From: Chamaesiphon sp.
Lineage (GTDB): Bacteria; Cyanobacteriota; Cyanobacteriia; Cyanobacteriales; Chamaesiphonaceae
DNA length: 37,629 bases
NCBI GenBank assembly: GCA_026785875.1
Contig: JAJAZF010000203.1
Span: 1 to 37,629 of the forward strand
Direction: 5' to 3'
The notes under the pieces were generated by a model. That model made no database searches. It saw nothing but the letters and a program-made list of their open reading frames with translations, and was not told where the DNA came from. How positions within the stretch are numbered: the first letter of the stretch is position 1; each line of letters begins with the position of its first letter. Below are positions 7,911 through 16,203 of the stretch, piece by piece. A program made the position numbers and the translations under genes.

Positions 7911-8780
7911 ATGTTTGTCCACGGTAATAATATAGAACAAAAAGAGAATCATAAAACAAAATATAGAGATGCTGAATCTAGACGTTACTTATCGGCAATT
8001 CGACTCGAGTACAACCAATGGAAGATTAAAAATGAATCATTAAAAGGGCCACTGCCAATTTTTTCATTAAATGATTCTGAACTGATTGAAAAGCGAGTTC
8101 ATCTGTTAAACGACTATAAGGATTTTTTGGATCTACAGCACTATGCTGAAAAATTTGACTCTCGATCTAATCTTCATTCTTCTGTTCTAGAAGAATTCAT
8201 GTATTATCTATTCAAAGATCTTGTATTTGGAATCTCCAAAAATGCTTTAATTGGCAAGTCTCACTCATTTAAAGATATCTTCTTTAGAGCACATTCTTAC
8301 AAGGATATGGTTGAAAGACCTCATGCATTATTTGAAACAAAAGATCATGATTTTGCTATTGGTATAAGTATGAAAGCAACAATGCAATGTCAAGGCAATA
8401 TTATTGCTGATGAATATAGTTGGGATATTCCAGCAATAGCTATTGAGTGTAAGACATATCTCGACAAGACTATGCTTCAAGATGCTTCCACCGCTGCCGA
8501 ACAAATAAAACATAAAAATCCTAATGCAATGTATATTGTTGTAGCCGAATGGCTCAAACTTTCGGAATCAGTCAATCTGAAAAAATATAAGATAGACCAG
8601 ATTTATGTGCTCAGAAAGCAAAAGAATACCGATCGCGAGTTTAGGTATGATGCTGATTATCAAAAAAATCCAATCTACTCAGATGTCGTCGAGCATTGCT
8701 TCAATAATGTGCGTGAATTCTTGACCGCTGATTGGGAAGGAGGCATATCGCATGGTTTAGATCGGGGATTCTTGATTTAG
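7911..8780 (+). CDS. Type II restriction endonuclease, possibly Bpu10I/DdeI-like
   Basis: A 289-residue protein paired with the upstream methyltransferase. The catalytic PD-(D/E)XK core can be read as Asp147 (KDHDFAIG) and Glu179-Cys-Lys181 (AIAIECKTYLD) at the end of a beta strand, with a supporting acidic helix near residues 93-99. The AIECKTYLDKTML signature and the length recall the Bpu10I endonuclease family, which I remember as cutting CCTNAGC as a heterodimer and being related to DdeI (CTNAG). With one nuclease and one methyltransferase, a homodimer on a palindromic site is more likely here; this is inference. Like the methyltransferase gene it is AT-rich, with only one CGATCG (about 8630). 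Confidence 0.8.
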   Translation: MFVHGNNIEQKENHKTKYRDAESRRYLSAIRLEYNQWKIKNESLKGPLPIFSLNDSELIEKRVHLLNDYKDFLDLQHYAEKFDSRSNLHSSVLEEFMYYLFKDLVFGISKNALIGKSHSFKDIFFRAHSYKDMVERPHALFETKDHDFAIGISMKATMQCQGNIIADEYSWDIPAIAIECKTYLDKTMLQDASTAAEQIKHKNPNAMYIVVAEWLKLSESVNLKKYKIDQIYVLRKQKNTDREFRYDADYQKNPIYSDVVEHCFNNVREFLTADWEGGISHGLDRGFLI

Positions 8781-8955
8781 AGCCAGCAATTTATTGATAA
8801 AGAGAGTGTATATAAATTCTCTCAGGGGAGATCGCCTGAAAATTGACACCACACTCGAAAAATCGCGCTAAATTATAGTAGTAAGGTCGCCAAGGATAAA
8901 CTGTCCTCACAGACCCCCGATCGTTCCACCTCCCGATAATTGGCATATTTCAACC

Positions 8956-10281
8956 ATGCTGCGAATCATCACTCAGCACACTGAAGCTCAACAAGAGTTG
9001 CAGCGAATCAGTGCCCGTACCCACGACGACGCGATCGTCCATAAAGAAGCCACCGTCAACGAAATTGTGCAAACAGTCCGACGACAGGGCGACAAGGCTT
9101 TACTACACTATACGGCTGAATTTGACGGTCAAACTCTGACAGTCGATCGGTTGCGGGTCAGTGGTGCCGAATTAGATGCTGCTTATCAACAGGTGTCTAA
9201 GGAATTACTCAAAGCGATCGAACTTGCGGCTGTAAATATTGAAGCTTTTCACCGTCAGAGGGTGCCCAAATCTTGGGTCACATTTGGCGAAGATGATGTC
9301 GTACTGGGCAAACGTTACACTCCAGTCGATCGAGCAGGTATCTATGTGCCTGGAGGACGCGCTTGCTACCCCAGTACAGTGCTGATGAATGCGATCCCTG
9401 CCCAAGTCGCTGGTGTGCCCCAGATTGCGATGGTTACACCTCCAGGGGCAGATATTACCCTCAATCCTGCCGTCCTCGTCGCCGCCCAAGTAGCGGGAAT
9501 TGAAGAAATCTATCGAGTTGGAGGTGCCCAATCGATCGCCGCTCTAGCCTACGGTACGGATACAATCGCCAAAGTTGATGTGATTACTGGCCCTGGTAAT
9601 GTCTATGTCACTCTCGCCAAAAAGCTAGTTTATGGCACCGTCGGCATCGACTCACTTGCAGGACCATCCGAAGTCCTAATTATCGCCGATCGTCACGCCA
9701 ATCCGATCCACATTGCGGCTGACTTATTAGCCCAAGCCGAACACGATCCAATGGCAGCATCGATTTTGATTACCACTGATGCCGCCTTCGCTACAGCAGT
9801 CCAAGCGGCTGTCGAACAACAACTTCAAAATCATCCCCGTCGGACTTTGACGGAGAAATCGATCGCCCATTACGGATTGATTGTGGTAGTTGAGACGCTA
9901 GCAATCGCCGCTCAACTCTCCGACAGGTTCGCGCCCGAGCACCTAGAAATAAATACTATCGATCCTTGGGCATTGGTCAATCAAATCCGTCACGCTGGAG
10001 CGATTTTTATCGGTGATTCTACTCCAGAAGCTCTGGGTGACTACCTCGCAGGCCCCAATCATACACTCCCGACCTCCGGTGCAGCTCGTTATGCTTCAGC
10101 ATTGGGTGTAGAGACATTTATGAAGCACTCCAGCCTGATCCAATACTCGCCCACAGCTCTGAGGAAGGTCGGTAATGCTATTGATGCTCTGACCAAGGCT
10201 GAAGGGCTATTTTCGCACGGGGAGTCAGTCCGATTGCGGTTGAGCGATCCGACTGGGGATCGGCTCCGCCAACTAGAGTAG
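8956..10281 (+). CDS. hisD: Histidinol dehydrogenase
   Basis: Catalyses the last two steps of histidine biosynthesis, oxidising L-histidinol to histidine with two NAD+ on a zinc site. The 441-residue product is full length. Visible signatures are the nucleotide-binding segment YVPGGRACYPSTVLMNAIPA, then GGAQSIAALAYGT, GPGNVYVTLAKK, the zinc-ligand stretch LLAQAEHDP, and APEHLEI near residue 325. ATG start at 8956. The upstream spacer holds a TTGACA (8843-8848) and TATAGT (8874-8879) but 25 bases apart, too far for a normal promoter. No other his gene is adjacent, as is usual in cyanobacteria, where his genes are scattered. Confidence 0.97.
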   Translation: MLRIITQHTEAQQELQRISARTHDDAIVHKEATVNEIVQTVRRQGDKALLHYTAEFDGQTLTVDRLRVSGAELDAAYQQVSKELLKAIELAAVNIEAFHRQRVPKSWVTFGEDDVVLGKRYTPVDRAGIYVPGGRACYPSTVLMNAIPAQVAGVPQIAMVTPPGADITLNPAVLVAAQVAGIEEIYRVGGAQSIAALAYGTDTIAKVDVITGPGNVYVTLAKKLVYGTVGIDSLAGPSEVLIIADRHANPIHIAADLLAQAEHDPMAASILITTDAAFATAVQAAVEQQLQNHPRRTLTEKSIAHYGLIVVVETLAIAAQLSDRFAPEHLEINTIDPWALVNQIRHAGAIFIGDSTPEALGDYLAGPNHTLPTSGAARYASALGVETFMKHSSLIQYSPTALRKVGNAIDALTKAEGLFSHGESVRLRLSDPTGDRLRQLE

Positions 10282-10329
10282 CCGATCGTGCCCACACCAA
10301 CAGCGATCCACTGATGACTACCCTAGACT

Positions 10330-10356
10330 AGGTGACAAAGACAAAAATTGTCACCT
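10330..10356. terminator. Hairpin between convergent genes, possible bidirectional terminator
   Basis: AGGTGACAA (10330-10338) and TTGTCACCT (10348-10356) form a perfect 9-bp stem with a 9-base A-rich loop. It lies between the end of hisD and the end of the opposing gene at 10388. Neither strand has a clear U tract after the stem, so intrinsic termination is only a possibility. Confidence 0.45.
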
Positions 10357-10387
10357 CCACTTTGGCTAATCATCAAACGTGCAATGG

Positions 10388-11305
10388 CTAGGGGCTGTCG
10401 GGTAATTCCAGCGTCGGTGGTAGCGAACGTTTAATTGGCGCAGGTTTTGGTCTACTTGGCTCACTCTGGGGAACCAAACTGCCATCAGATCCTGATGGGC
10501 GTTCGGGTCTTTTGTCTCCCTCACTTGGAGGTCTACCGCCGCCTTTACGCGGTAGTTTAGCTCGGAGAGGGGCGACAAAATTGGCACTGCGGATCTCTAA
10601 ATTGTTATCTGCTCTGACCACATCAAAATCCCAAAAATTACCAACCAGCTTTTGAGGGAGATCGCCAACCAATCGGATCTTAAAATATCGTTCTTCTTCG
10701 GTTTTTTTCTTGGGTGCTTGACGAATTTTGACAAAAATTTCTCGCGTCTCCCGAGACTGGTAGATTACTTCACCCCGAATTGAGAAATAACTATTGGGGA
10801 TGTCCAGATTTTCGAGCGTGGGAATCGCTTGAAGTGCTGATTCGATCGGTTCTTGGGCATCAGTTGGCGAGTTGAGGGGCTTAATTACTAATTGCGGGTC
10901 CCACACCCCCATAATTTGGGCGTGGAGTTTGTTATCCTCTTTGCGAATGCGTGGATAGACTACCCAGAGATGAGATTGCTCTAAATCGAGGTGATTTTTG
11001 ATCAAACTCATGATCCGACCGAGAATGACAGCATCAATTTCTGCGCCATCATCAGCCAACACCATCCCCTGATTGAATTCCTCGCTCGAAGGTACATATT
11101 TACCGAGAATCAAGCCAATCGCTCGATACTGAAGTGGTTCGCTAGCTGGCGGGATTGGGGTATTTCCCGTCAGTTGGATCATCGGGGGTAAAGGTGGGTA
11201 GTCTGCTGGATCTGGTTTCTTAGGTCGTTTAATCGGTTTAGCAGGTCTAGTTGCAGCTTCTGGATGCGATGGAGGCTGATTGGTGGGGAATTGGGCAGAA
11301 CTCAT
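10388..11305 (-). CDS. Proline-rich cyanobacterial protein of unknown function
   Basis: A 305-residue protein I cannot assign to a named family. It has a Pro/Lys-rich, probably disordered N-terminus (residues 1-50), a folded central region (about 58-250) beginning YRAIGLILGKYVPSSEEFNQ and containing SHLWVVYPRIR and YFSIRGEVIYQSRETREIFV, then a Pro/Arg/Ser-rich C-terminal tail. The central part alternates strands and short helices like a small beta-rich domain. There are no membrane segments and no signal peptide. It is convergent with hisD. The pattern of a conserved core with low-complexity ends is common in cyanobacterial conserved hypothetical proteins. Confidence 0.8.
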   Translation of the reverse strand: MSSAQFPTNQPPSHPEAATRPAKPIKRPKKPDPADYPPLPPMIQLTGNTPIPPASEPLQYRAIGLILGKYVPSSEEFNQGMVLADDGAEIDAVILGRIMSLIKNHLDLEQSHLWVVYPRIRKEDNKLHAQIMGVWDPQLVIKPLNSPTDAQEPIESALQAIPTLENLDIPNSYFSIRGEVIYQSRETREIFVKIRQAPKKKTEEERYFKIRLVGDLPQKLVGNFWDFDVVRADNNLEIRSANFVAPLRAKLPRKGGGRPPSEGDKRPERPSGSDGSLVPQSEPSRPKPAPIKRSLPPTLELPDSP

Positions 11306-11635
11306 AGAAAATTCCTTCGGACGGAGTCAAATTTTTCGATCTCCCTCTCATCATAATCGGGATTTTTGAGACAAAATTGTAGATACTGAACCAACTGAGC
11401 AAATTTAGGATTCTGGAAATGGGACTTCTGCTTAGAGCGTTCTCACATCCAGTCAAACTACCATGTCAGTGATTCGATCGACGAGCTGAATGATTTTAGT
11501 TACATTCGGTTGGATAATTATTAATGCCAGCTTATTCTAGCAATTTATGGTCAAATCCTGAAATCAATCTCAGATTGTGACTAAGCCATACAACTGAATC
11601 GTTCCCTCATCCGATACTTTAGATGCCCCACCTTT
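11306..11635. other. 330-base spacer without a gene
   Basis: This lies between the starts of two divergent genes (10388-11305 minus, 11636-11842 plus). I see no RNA gene, no coding frame with a recognisable product, no strong promoter and no clear hairpin. It is AT-rich (for example around 11500-11560) and must hold the promoters of both genes. Confidence 0.5.
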
Positions 11636-11842
11636 ATGAATAGCAAAGAATTAGCCCAACATATCGAGCAGACAGGTAGCATTGGTAAATCATGGTTATT
11701 GGTACAGTTACGATTGCAAAAGCTGGCGGAAGAAAAGTCCGATTTGTCAACAGAAGACTATCACACCAGATTAGATGATATCTACCAAGACATGATGAAT
11801 CTAGGTGAATGGTGGGTGGGTATAGAAGAGGATGTTTTTTAG
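11636..11842 (+). CDS. Small conserved protein of unknown function
   Basis: A 68-residue acidic, helical protein: MNSKELAQHIEQTGSIGKSW, then two amphipathic helices ending in DIYQDMMNLGEWWVGIEEDV. No membrane segment and no known motif. The regular heptad-like spacing of Leu in LLVQLRLQKLAEEKSDLSTE suggests a helical hairpin. It ends two bases before the stop codon of the opposing LCP gene, so the genes are tail to tail. I do not recognise the family; codon use and a clean ATG frame support it as real. Confidence 0.65.
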   Translation: MNSKELAQHIEQTGSIGKSWLLVQLRLQKLAEEKSDLSTEDYHTRLDDIYQDMMNLGEWWVGIEEDVF

Positions 11843-11844
11843 AG

Positions 11845-13302
11845 TTATTTAGTAGGACTTACTTTTTGATTGAGAGATTTGTATATTTGCTCTTTTTGAA
11901 TCCAATCTCGCCCAAGCTTAATCGTCACATCAGAATATAAGTTACCAGAACTATCGACTTTGACTTCCCCAAAGCCTAATAATTGAGATAAACCTTCGGC
12001 GACTTCAGGATTGCCTTTTTGAGCGATAAATTGACTGGTATCTAAGTCTTCTTTGAGTTTGAGTGTGGTGTCGATGTGGACGTTTTGATAACCTGCTTTG
12101 TTCAAGCGTTTGACTAGTCTGGCAGTAGCATCGGGGAAGTGACTGGTATCGTGAATGTTTACCCGGAGATTTTCGGCTTTGGGTTGCTCTAGAGAAATTA
12201 TCCCATGGTCGAAGTAACGAGCCATCATATTTTGGATGCCTTTCCGATCGGGAAGCCAGTAACTCGTGCCATGTTTACCATCACCATTGTAGTCACCTGG
12301 CATCATCAACATCTGCATGTTAGATTTGCCATTTTGCATGGAGAAACCTCCCAGTGCTAGCAATTCTTCGACGGTGAGATTGGTATCGACGTGAGATTGA
12401 ATGACTGAAAATAGTTGCGGAATCCTGGCAATTGTCATCGGATTGAGAGATTGCTCTAACAATGCTTTAACTACCATCTGTTGGCGTTGCATCCGACCGA
12501 TATCACCATTAGCATCATTACGGTAACGCAGTAAGCCCAGTAGTTTGATCCCATCGAGATGCTGTTTACCAGCCTTGAGATTAACGTAGAAATGTTGGGA
12601 GTCATCCTGATATTTGATGTCCTTGGGTACAGTAACGGTGACACCACCGAGTTCATCGACGAGTTTAGCAACGCCCATATTATTGAGGCGGATGTATCGA
12701 TCGATCGCCACACCACCCATCAGCTTACTGACTTCTCTGGCTGCTGCTGCTGGCCCACTTTCACGGTCTACAGCATTAATTTTCTCAGTACCATGCCCAG
12801 TCCGTTCGATCTTGGTATCGCGAGGAATCCCGAGAAAGATCGTTCGTTTAGTTTGAGGATCGAATCGGAGCAACATGATCGTATCCGATAAGCCATCTAA
12901 TGTATCGACTTCAGCATCATAGCCATTTTTTTTCCGCTCCTTGCCGTCGCTGTTCTTGACATCTGATAGATTAGTTTTAATGCCCAACAACAGAATATTT
13001 ACTGGTTTGGAGACTTCGGGTACCTGTAATACACTCCGAGAAAAAGCTTCTTTGCCATTTTGCTTAAAAAATGCGTCATCTGCGGCGGACAAAGTGCGTT
13101 GTTGAAGTGGTGCCGAAGTTAGGGAAACCGCTAAAAAAGCCCCAGCAGCAGCCGAACACGCGCCAATGCTACCGAGTCCCAACCAAACCCACAACGGCAT
13201 TTTTCGCCGCTTTTTTGCTGGCTGCCGCTGCACCATTTGCGGATTGGGTTGAGTCGATTTGCGACGTTGCTGGTTTCCTTTTCTGGCTTCCACTTTACTC
13301 AC
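11845..13302 (-). CDS. LytR-CpsA-Psr (LCP) family glycopolymer ligase
   Basis: LCP proteins are membrane-anchored phosphotransferases that attach glycopolymers to the cell wall from polyprenyl carriers. The 485-residue protein has a basic N-terminus, one membrane anchor (about residues 36-60, PLWVWLGLGSIGACSAAAGA) and an LCP domain from NILLLGIKT near residue 102. Visible LCP residues include Asp140 in LSDTIMLLRF and Arg161 in GIPRDTKI; KINAV and RLNNMGVAKLVDELGGV follow. The C-terminus (about 370-485) looks like a LytR_C domain (LRVNIHDTSH ... ARLVKRLNKAGY). Translation starts at GTG (13302). In cyanobacteria such proteins act on cell-wall-linked or extracellular polysaccharides; the substrate cannot be told. 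Confidence 0.93.
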   Translation of the reverse strand: MSKVEARKGNQQRRKSTQPNPQMVQRQPAKKRRKMPLWVWLGLGSIGACSAAAGAFLAVSLTSAPLQQRTLSAADDAFFKQNGKEAFSRSVLQVPEVSKPVNILLLGIKTNLSDVKNSDGKERKKNGYDAEVDTLDGLSDTIMLLRFDPQTKRTIFLGIPRDTKIERTGHGTEKINAVDRESGPAAAAREVSKLMGGVAIDRYIRLNNMGVAKLVDELGGVTVTVPKDIKYQDDSQHFYVNLKAGKQHLDGIKLLGLLRYRNDANGDIGRMQRQQMVVKALLEQSLNPMTIARIPQLFSVIQSHVDTNLTVEELLALGGFSMQNGKSNMQMLMMPGDYNGDGKHGTSYWLPDRKGIQNMMARYFDHGIISLEQPKAENLRVNIHDTSHFPDATARLVKRLNKAGYQNVHIDTTLKLKEDLDTSQFIAQKGNPEVAEGLSQLLGFGEVKVDSSGNLYSDVTIKLGRDWIQKEQIYKSLNQKVSPTK

Positions 13303-13392
13303 GATTTAATAGGGGTTGGTGGGTTTGAATAATCACTATGCAATGTTTACAGCTCGATTTTGGAGAGACTACGCTCGTCCACAGGATCGGCT

Positions 13393-13806
13393 TTACCGCA
13401 TTGTTCGTTCCGCTAGGGCACTAAATCCAGGCAATCTTAAAGATTTCTTTTGCCACAGTAGCATCATTAGCCATAAGCTAACCATGAAATAGCTAGAAGT
13501 CGCCATACTATTGAGAAATAATAGCCGAAATCCGACTGTAGACGCGCCTGATAAATCTGCGCCAACATTTAGACTCAAATATATACTCAGCCAAGTGAAG
13601 GCGAGGAGAATTGATAATCGACACACTGCTAATTGTCGCTTACCCTGTTGACTTCGATAAATTGCCCACATTGAAGGCAATACTCCAATGACAGGTATCA
13701 GGTAGAGAAATGTTTCTAACCTGTCGAGTGGATCGATAGCTTGTGGGCGTAGTGTCTCCGGTGGATCGTCATCCACTGGTTGCTGTGTATGTCGCAATAA
13801 TGTCAT
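13393..13806 (-). CDS. Small three-helix membrane protein of unknown function
   Basis: A 137-residue protein with a hydrophilic N-terminus (residues 1-30) and three predicted membrane helices: FLYLIPVIGVLPSMWAIY (about 33-50), LSILLAFTWLSIYLSL (about 63-79) and FLNSMATSSYFMVSLWLMML (about 95-117). A basic cytoplasmic-type linker (RSQQGKRQLAVCR) separates helices 1 and 2. I do not recognise the family. It lies upstream of the LCP gene in the same direction, about 90 bases away, so a role at the envelope is possible but unproven. Confidence 0.75.
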   Translation of the reverse strand: MTLLRHTQQPVDDDPPETLRPQAIDPLDRLETFLYLIPVIGVLPSMWAIYRSQQGKRQLAVCRLSILLAFTWLSIYLSLNVGADLSGASTVGFRLLFLNSMATSSYFMVSLWLMMLLWQKKSLRLPGFSALAERTMR

Positions 13807-13853
13807 GGGCTGTTGTTTTAGCGGTGCAGATAGTTTTTCTCCATATATCTAAA

Positions 13854-13896
13854 ATCCCCAGTTTTTGACTATTTAGCACTATCTGGGGAGATTTTT
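13854..13896 (+). terminator. Terminator-like hairpin with no plus-strand gene upstream
   Basis: ATCCCCAG and CTGGGGAG pair as a stem (6 bp continuous, then a two-base bulge and A/T pairs), and GATTTTTT follows on the plus strand. The loop is about 20 bases. It lies in the 335-base spacer between 13806 and 14141. On the minus strand it is about 245 bases after the protease gene and has a shorter T tract (ATTTT), so it could also end that transcript. The rest of the spacer shows no coding frame; just after the protease stop there is a minus-strand T7 run with only a weak stem. Confidence 0.5.
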
Positions 13897-14140
13897 TAAA
13901 TTAAACGATGACTTGTCGCTGCTACCGCGACACCACGCATGAGTTTAGTCCCCTAGTTAATTAAGCATAAATTGGGGTCTAATCGATCGCATTTGCCTAA
14001 ATGTGAATTTTCAACAACGCCACATTTATGACGCTCGGCTAATTTAAGTTTGACCTTTTCTTAATTATTGCAGGGTGTTGTCCTTCCCCACTAGTAAAAA
14101 AAGTCATTGACAAGAGCCAATCGGGAAAAAGTTTTCGATC

Positions 14141-15766
14141 TTACTTGCCAGCAACTGTCCACCAGGCGAGTCCATAAGCTTGGCGGGGCAGGTTTACAGC
14201 TTGACGGAAGTGGACGCGGATTTTGTATTTGCCTGGATCGCGAATTTTGTGAAAAATATGTTGGACGCTATCTACGGAGCTAGTCGATGACCAGACGCTG
14301 CGATCGAGTCTGTCTTCTTCAGCCCGCATCAGATAGAGATCGAGACGATTGAGACCACGCTCGCGAAATTGTTCGCCTAAATCGTACTGCTGATTCCCAT
14401 TGGTATCTTGCAATTCTACCAGTCGATCCCAAGTCAGGGCGATCGACACCCAACTATTTTCAGCCAGGGGTCGATCGATCGGATAATCTCGGTAGCCGCC
14501 ACTATCTACAGTCCGATAATCCCAACCGATCGCGGGTACGGGCAGTAGCGGCGGATACTGTCCGGGACTAAACTGTTGATAAGCACGGAACGCGTTTAGT
14601 TGACCCGCACCCAACTGATAATCTAATGGAATCTGTCGATTTCGATCGGCTTCTGATTCCGTCCAATCGCGATTATTTTTCGCCAGGATCGTCCGCGTCA
14701 TCCCCAGCCGCAACCCATCTCCCACATCTTGAATTTTATCAGCAGAATTTAATAGTACAGCCTTCATCACCTCATGGCGACGAGAGTCGAGATTCCAGCG
14801 CGGACGCAGATCGATCGGCATCTGACTTTTGGTGCGTAATTGCCGATCTCCAAATTCTTGCAACAGAGCCACAGTCCCCGTGACATGAGGAGCCGCAAAA
14901 CTGGTACCGTTGACGACGATCGCTTTACCAGCTAAATTATAGAGCTGGAGATTGCCCCCTGGTGCCACCAATCCGATCGATCGGCGATTACCGACGTTCA
15001 CTTCCCGATCCTCAATACTTTTAGCAGTCCCCGTCGGCATTTCACTCAGGTTAGCAAAATCTAACTTGCGATAAATTCCCTGGCGGAGGTTGGAATAAGC
15101 GACATTAATCCCATTGTAATTATCCGTCGGGATCGAAATTCCGCCCTTACCCTGATTCCCCGCGACGATGTAAGTCACATTATGGACTCGCGCCGACCAA
15201 TCCAAACACTGAGTAAATAGCGCGTTGCCGTCTAGCTTGGCTTGAGGACGAGGATCGCGTTCTAATGGCTCCCCAAAGCTCAAATTGATCGCGCGAACGT
15301 CTCCCCCATTCTGCGTGGCTATGTGTTGAGTTGAGCGGCATTCTTCCGGCTGTGCAGTGTCTTTGGGAATGCCCACCGCAGTCGCATATAGCCGTGCATC
15401 AGGAGCGACTCCAGGAAATCTTTTATCGCGACTAATCATCACTGATGCCACCATCGTCGCGTGCTGTTCGACATTTTTGTTGGCTTTAGCTGCCCCATCT
15501 TGATAAAAGATTTGTTCGAGCTTGTATTTGGGCTGTTGAGCCGTTTTGTCCCAACCAAACTGACCTGGACGACCAACCTCTACTTGGCCGATCGCAATTT
15601 TTTTACCTGTAAGATTGTAGGGAGACGCATGTAATCTCAGTGCATCAATTCCCGCACTACCGATGGAATTAGCGGTGGGTAATGCCCAACTCGGTGTGCT
15701 GATACTCACAATAGCCGCCCCCATGACGATCCGCTGCCAATGTTTTTTTAACAAGTTATCCCGCAT
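14141..15766 (-). CDS. Secreted S8 (subtilisin-like) serine peptidase with Glu in place of catalytic Asp
   Basis: A 541-residue protein with a Sec-type signal peptide: basic start RDNLLKKHWQR, hydrophobic IVMGAAIVSIST, probable cleavage after SWA (about residue 28). The subtilase domain spans about 40-410. His102 (VEQHATMVASVM), oxyanion Asn204 (YIVAGNQG) and nucleophile Ser289 (NGTSFAAPHVTG) are all present. Where other subtilases have the catalytic Asp (usually DTG), this one reads IAIGQVEVGRPG, giving Glu63. The C-terminal 130 residues look like a beta-sandwich P/PPC-type domain (YDLGEQFRERGLNRLDLYLM ... GKYKIRVHF). Likely exported to the periplasm or outside; the substrate is unknown. Confidence 0.9.
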   Translation of the reverse strand: MRDNLLKKHWQRIVMGAAIVSISTPSWALPTANSIGSAGIDALRLHASPYNLTGKKIAIGQVEVGRPGQFGWDKTAQQPKYKLEQIFYQDGAAKANKNVEQHATMVASVMISRDKRFPGVAPDARLYATAVGIPKDTAQPEECRSTQHIATQNGGDVRAINLSFGEPLERDPRPQAKLDGNALFTQCLDWSARVHNVTYIVAGNQGKGGISIPTDNYNGINVAYSNLRQGIYRKLDFANLSEMPTGTAKSIEDREVNVGNRRSIGLVAPGGNLQLYNLAGKAIVVNGTSFAAPHVTGTVALLQEFGDRQLRTKSQMPIDLRPRWNLDSRRHEVMKAVLLNSADKIQDVGDGLRLGMTRTILAKNNRDWTESEADRNRQIPLDYQLGAGQLNAFRAYQQFSPGQYPPLLPVPAIGWDYRTVDSGGYRDYPIDRPLAENSWVSIALTWDRLVELQDTNGNQQYDLGEQFRERGLNRLDLYLMRAEEDRLDRSVWSSTSSVDSVQHIFHKIRDPGKYKIRVHFRQAVNLPRQAYGLAWWTVAGK

Positions 15767-15881
15767 TTAAATCAAATATTCTGAACTTACACGATCGAAC
15801 CCCAACTCCCAACTCCGCTCTTTCTACATTTTGTTACAGTATTGCCAGTCCTAGCCAAAATTATCGCAAACTGTGAACAGT

Positions 15882-15903
15882 TACAATCCCTGTGTTTGGA
15901 GGA
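15882..15903 (+). promoter_or_regulatory. psaM upstream signals
   Basis: A -10-like TACAAT lies at 15882-15887, though too near the start codon to be certain. A strong Shine-Dalgarno GGAGGA at 15898-15903 sits seven bases before the psaM ATG and fixes that start. Confidence 0.5.
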
Positions 15904-15910
15904 ATCTCTC

Positions 15911-16000
15911 ATGTCTGATACTCAAGTTTTCGTGGCTTTAGTAGTCGCGCTCATTCCTGGTTTATTGGCACTACGTCTGTCAACTGAATTATATAAATAA
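15911..16000 (+). CDS. psaM: Photosystem I reaction centre subunit XII
   Basis: PsaM is a one-helix subunit of photosystem I near the trimer interface in cyanobacteria. The 29-residue product begins MSDTQVFVALVVALIPGLLA and ends LRLSTELYK. This is the PsaM pattern: a short polar start SDTQ, one membrane helix, and the hallmark C-terminal RLSTELYK. The gene is monocistronic: a GGAGGA ribosome-binding site precedes it and an intrinsic terminator follows 59 bases after the stop. Genes this small are easily missed by automatic calling. Confidence 0.96.
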   Translation: MSDTQVFVALVVALIPGLLALRLSTELYK

Positions 16001-16058
16001 GTCGTCGAGCTAGCTGCTGTTGGCATAGCCTCTAGCGGATGAACATCAATAGTTGACT

Positions 16059-16107
16059 AATCTGGGGAGTAATTTACAACTACCTCCCAGATTTTAGATT
16101 TTTTTTA
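16059..16107 (+). terminator. Intrinsic terminator of psaM
   Basis: AATCTGGGGAGTA (16059-16071) pairs with TACCTCCCAGATT (16081-16093) with one mismatch and one G-U pair. TTAGATTTTTTTT follows. Position and strand fit the psaM transcript. Confidence 0.9.
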
Positions 16108-16139
16108 GGCATTATGGCTGTACAAGCCATCGAAACTTT

Positions 16140-16170
16140 TTGACAGGATTGATGTGACAAGTTGTATAAT
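16140..16170 (+). promoter_or_regulatory. Sigma70-type promoter for the gene at 16204
   Basis: TTGACA (16140-16145) and TATAAT (16165-16170), both perfect consensus, are separated by 19 bases, slightly long. Transcription would start near 16177, before the ATG at 16204. This excludes the upstream TTG at 16162, which overlaps the -10 region. Confidence 0.7.
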
Positions 16171-16203
16171 GGACAAAATTTCTATTTGGGTATCCTAGGT
16201 CTA

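Noticed and set aside
8843..8879. TTGACA and TATAGT as the hisD promoter
   Set aside because: The spacing is 25 bases, well outside the working range; possible only with other boxes.
16162..16203. TTG start 14 codons upstream for the membrane/coiled-coil protein
   Set aside because: The TTG overlaps the -10 box of the promoter at 16140-16170, so it would not be in the mRNA.
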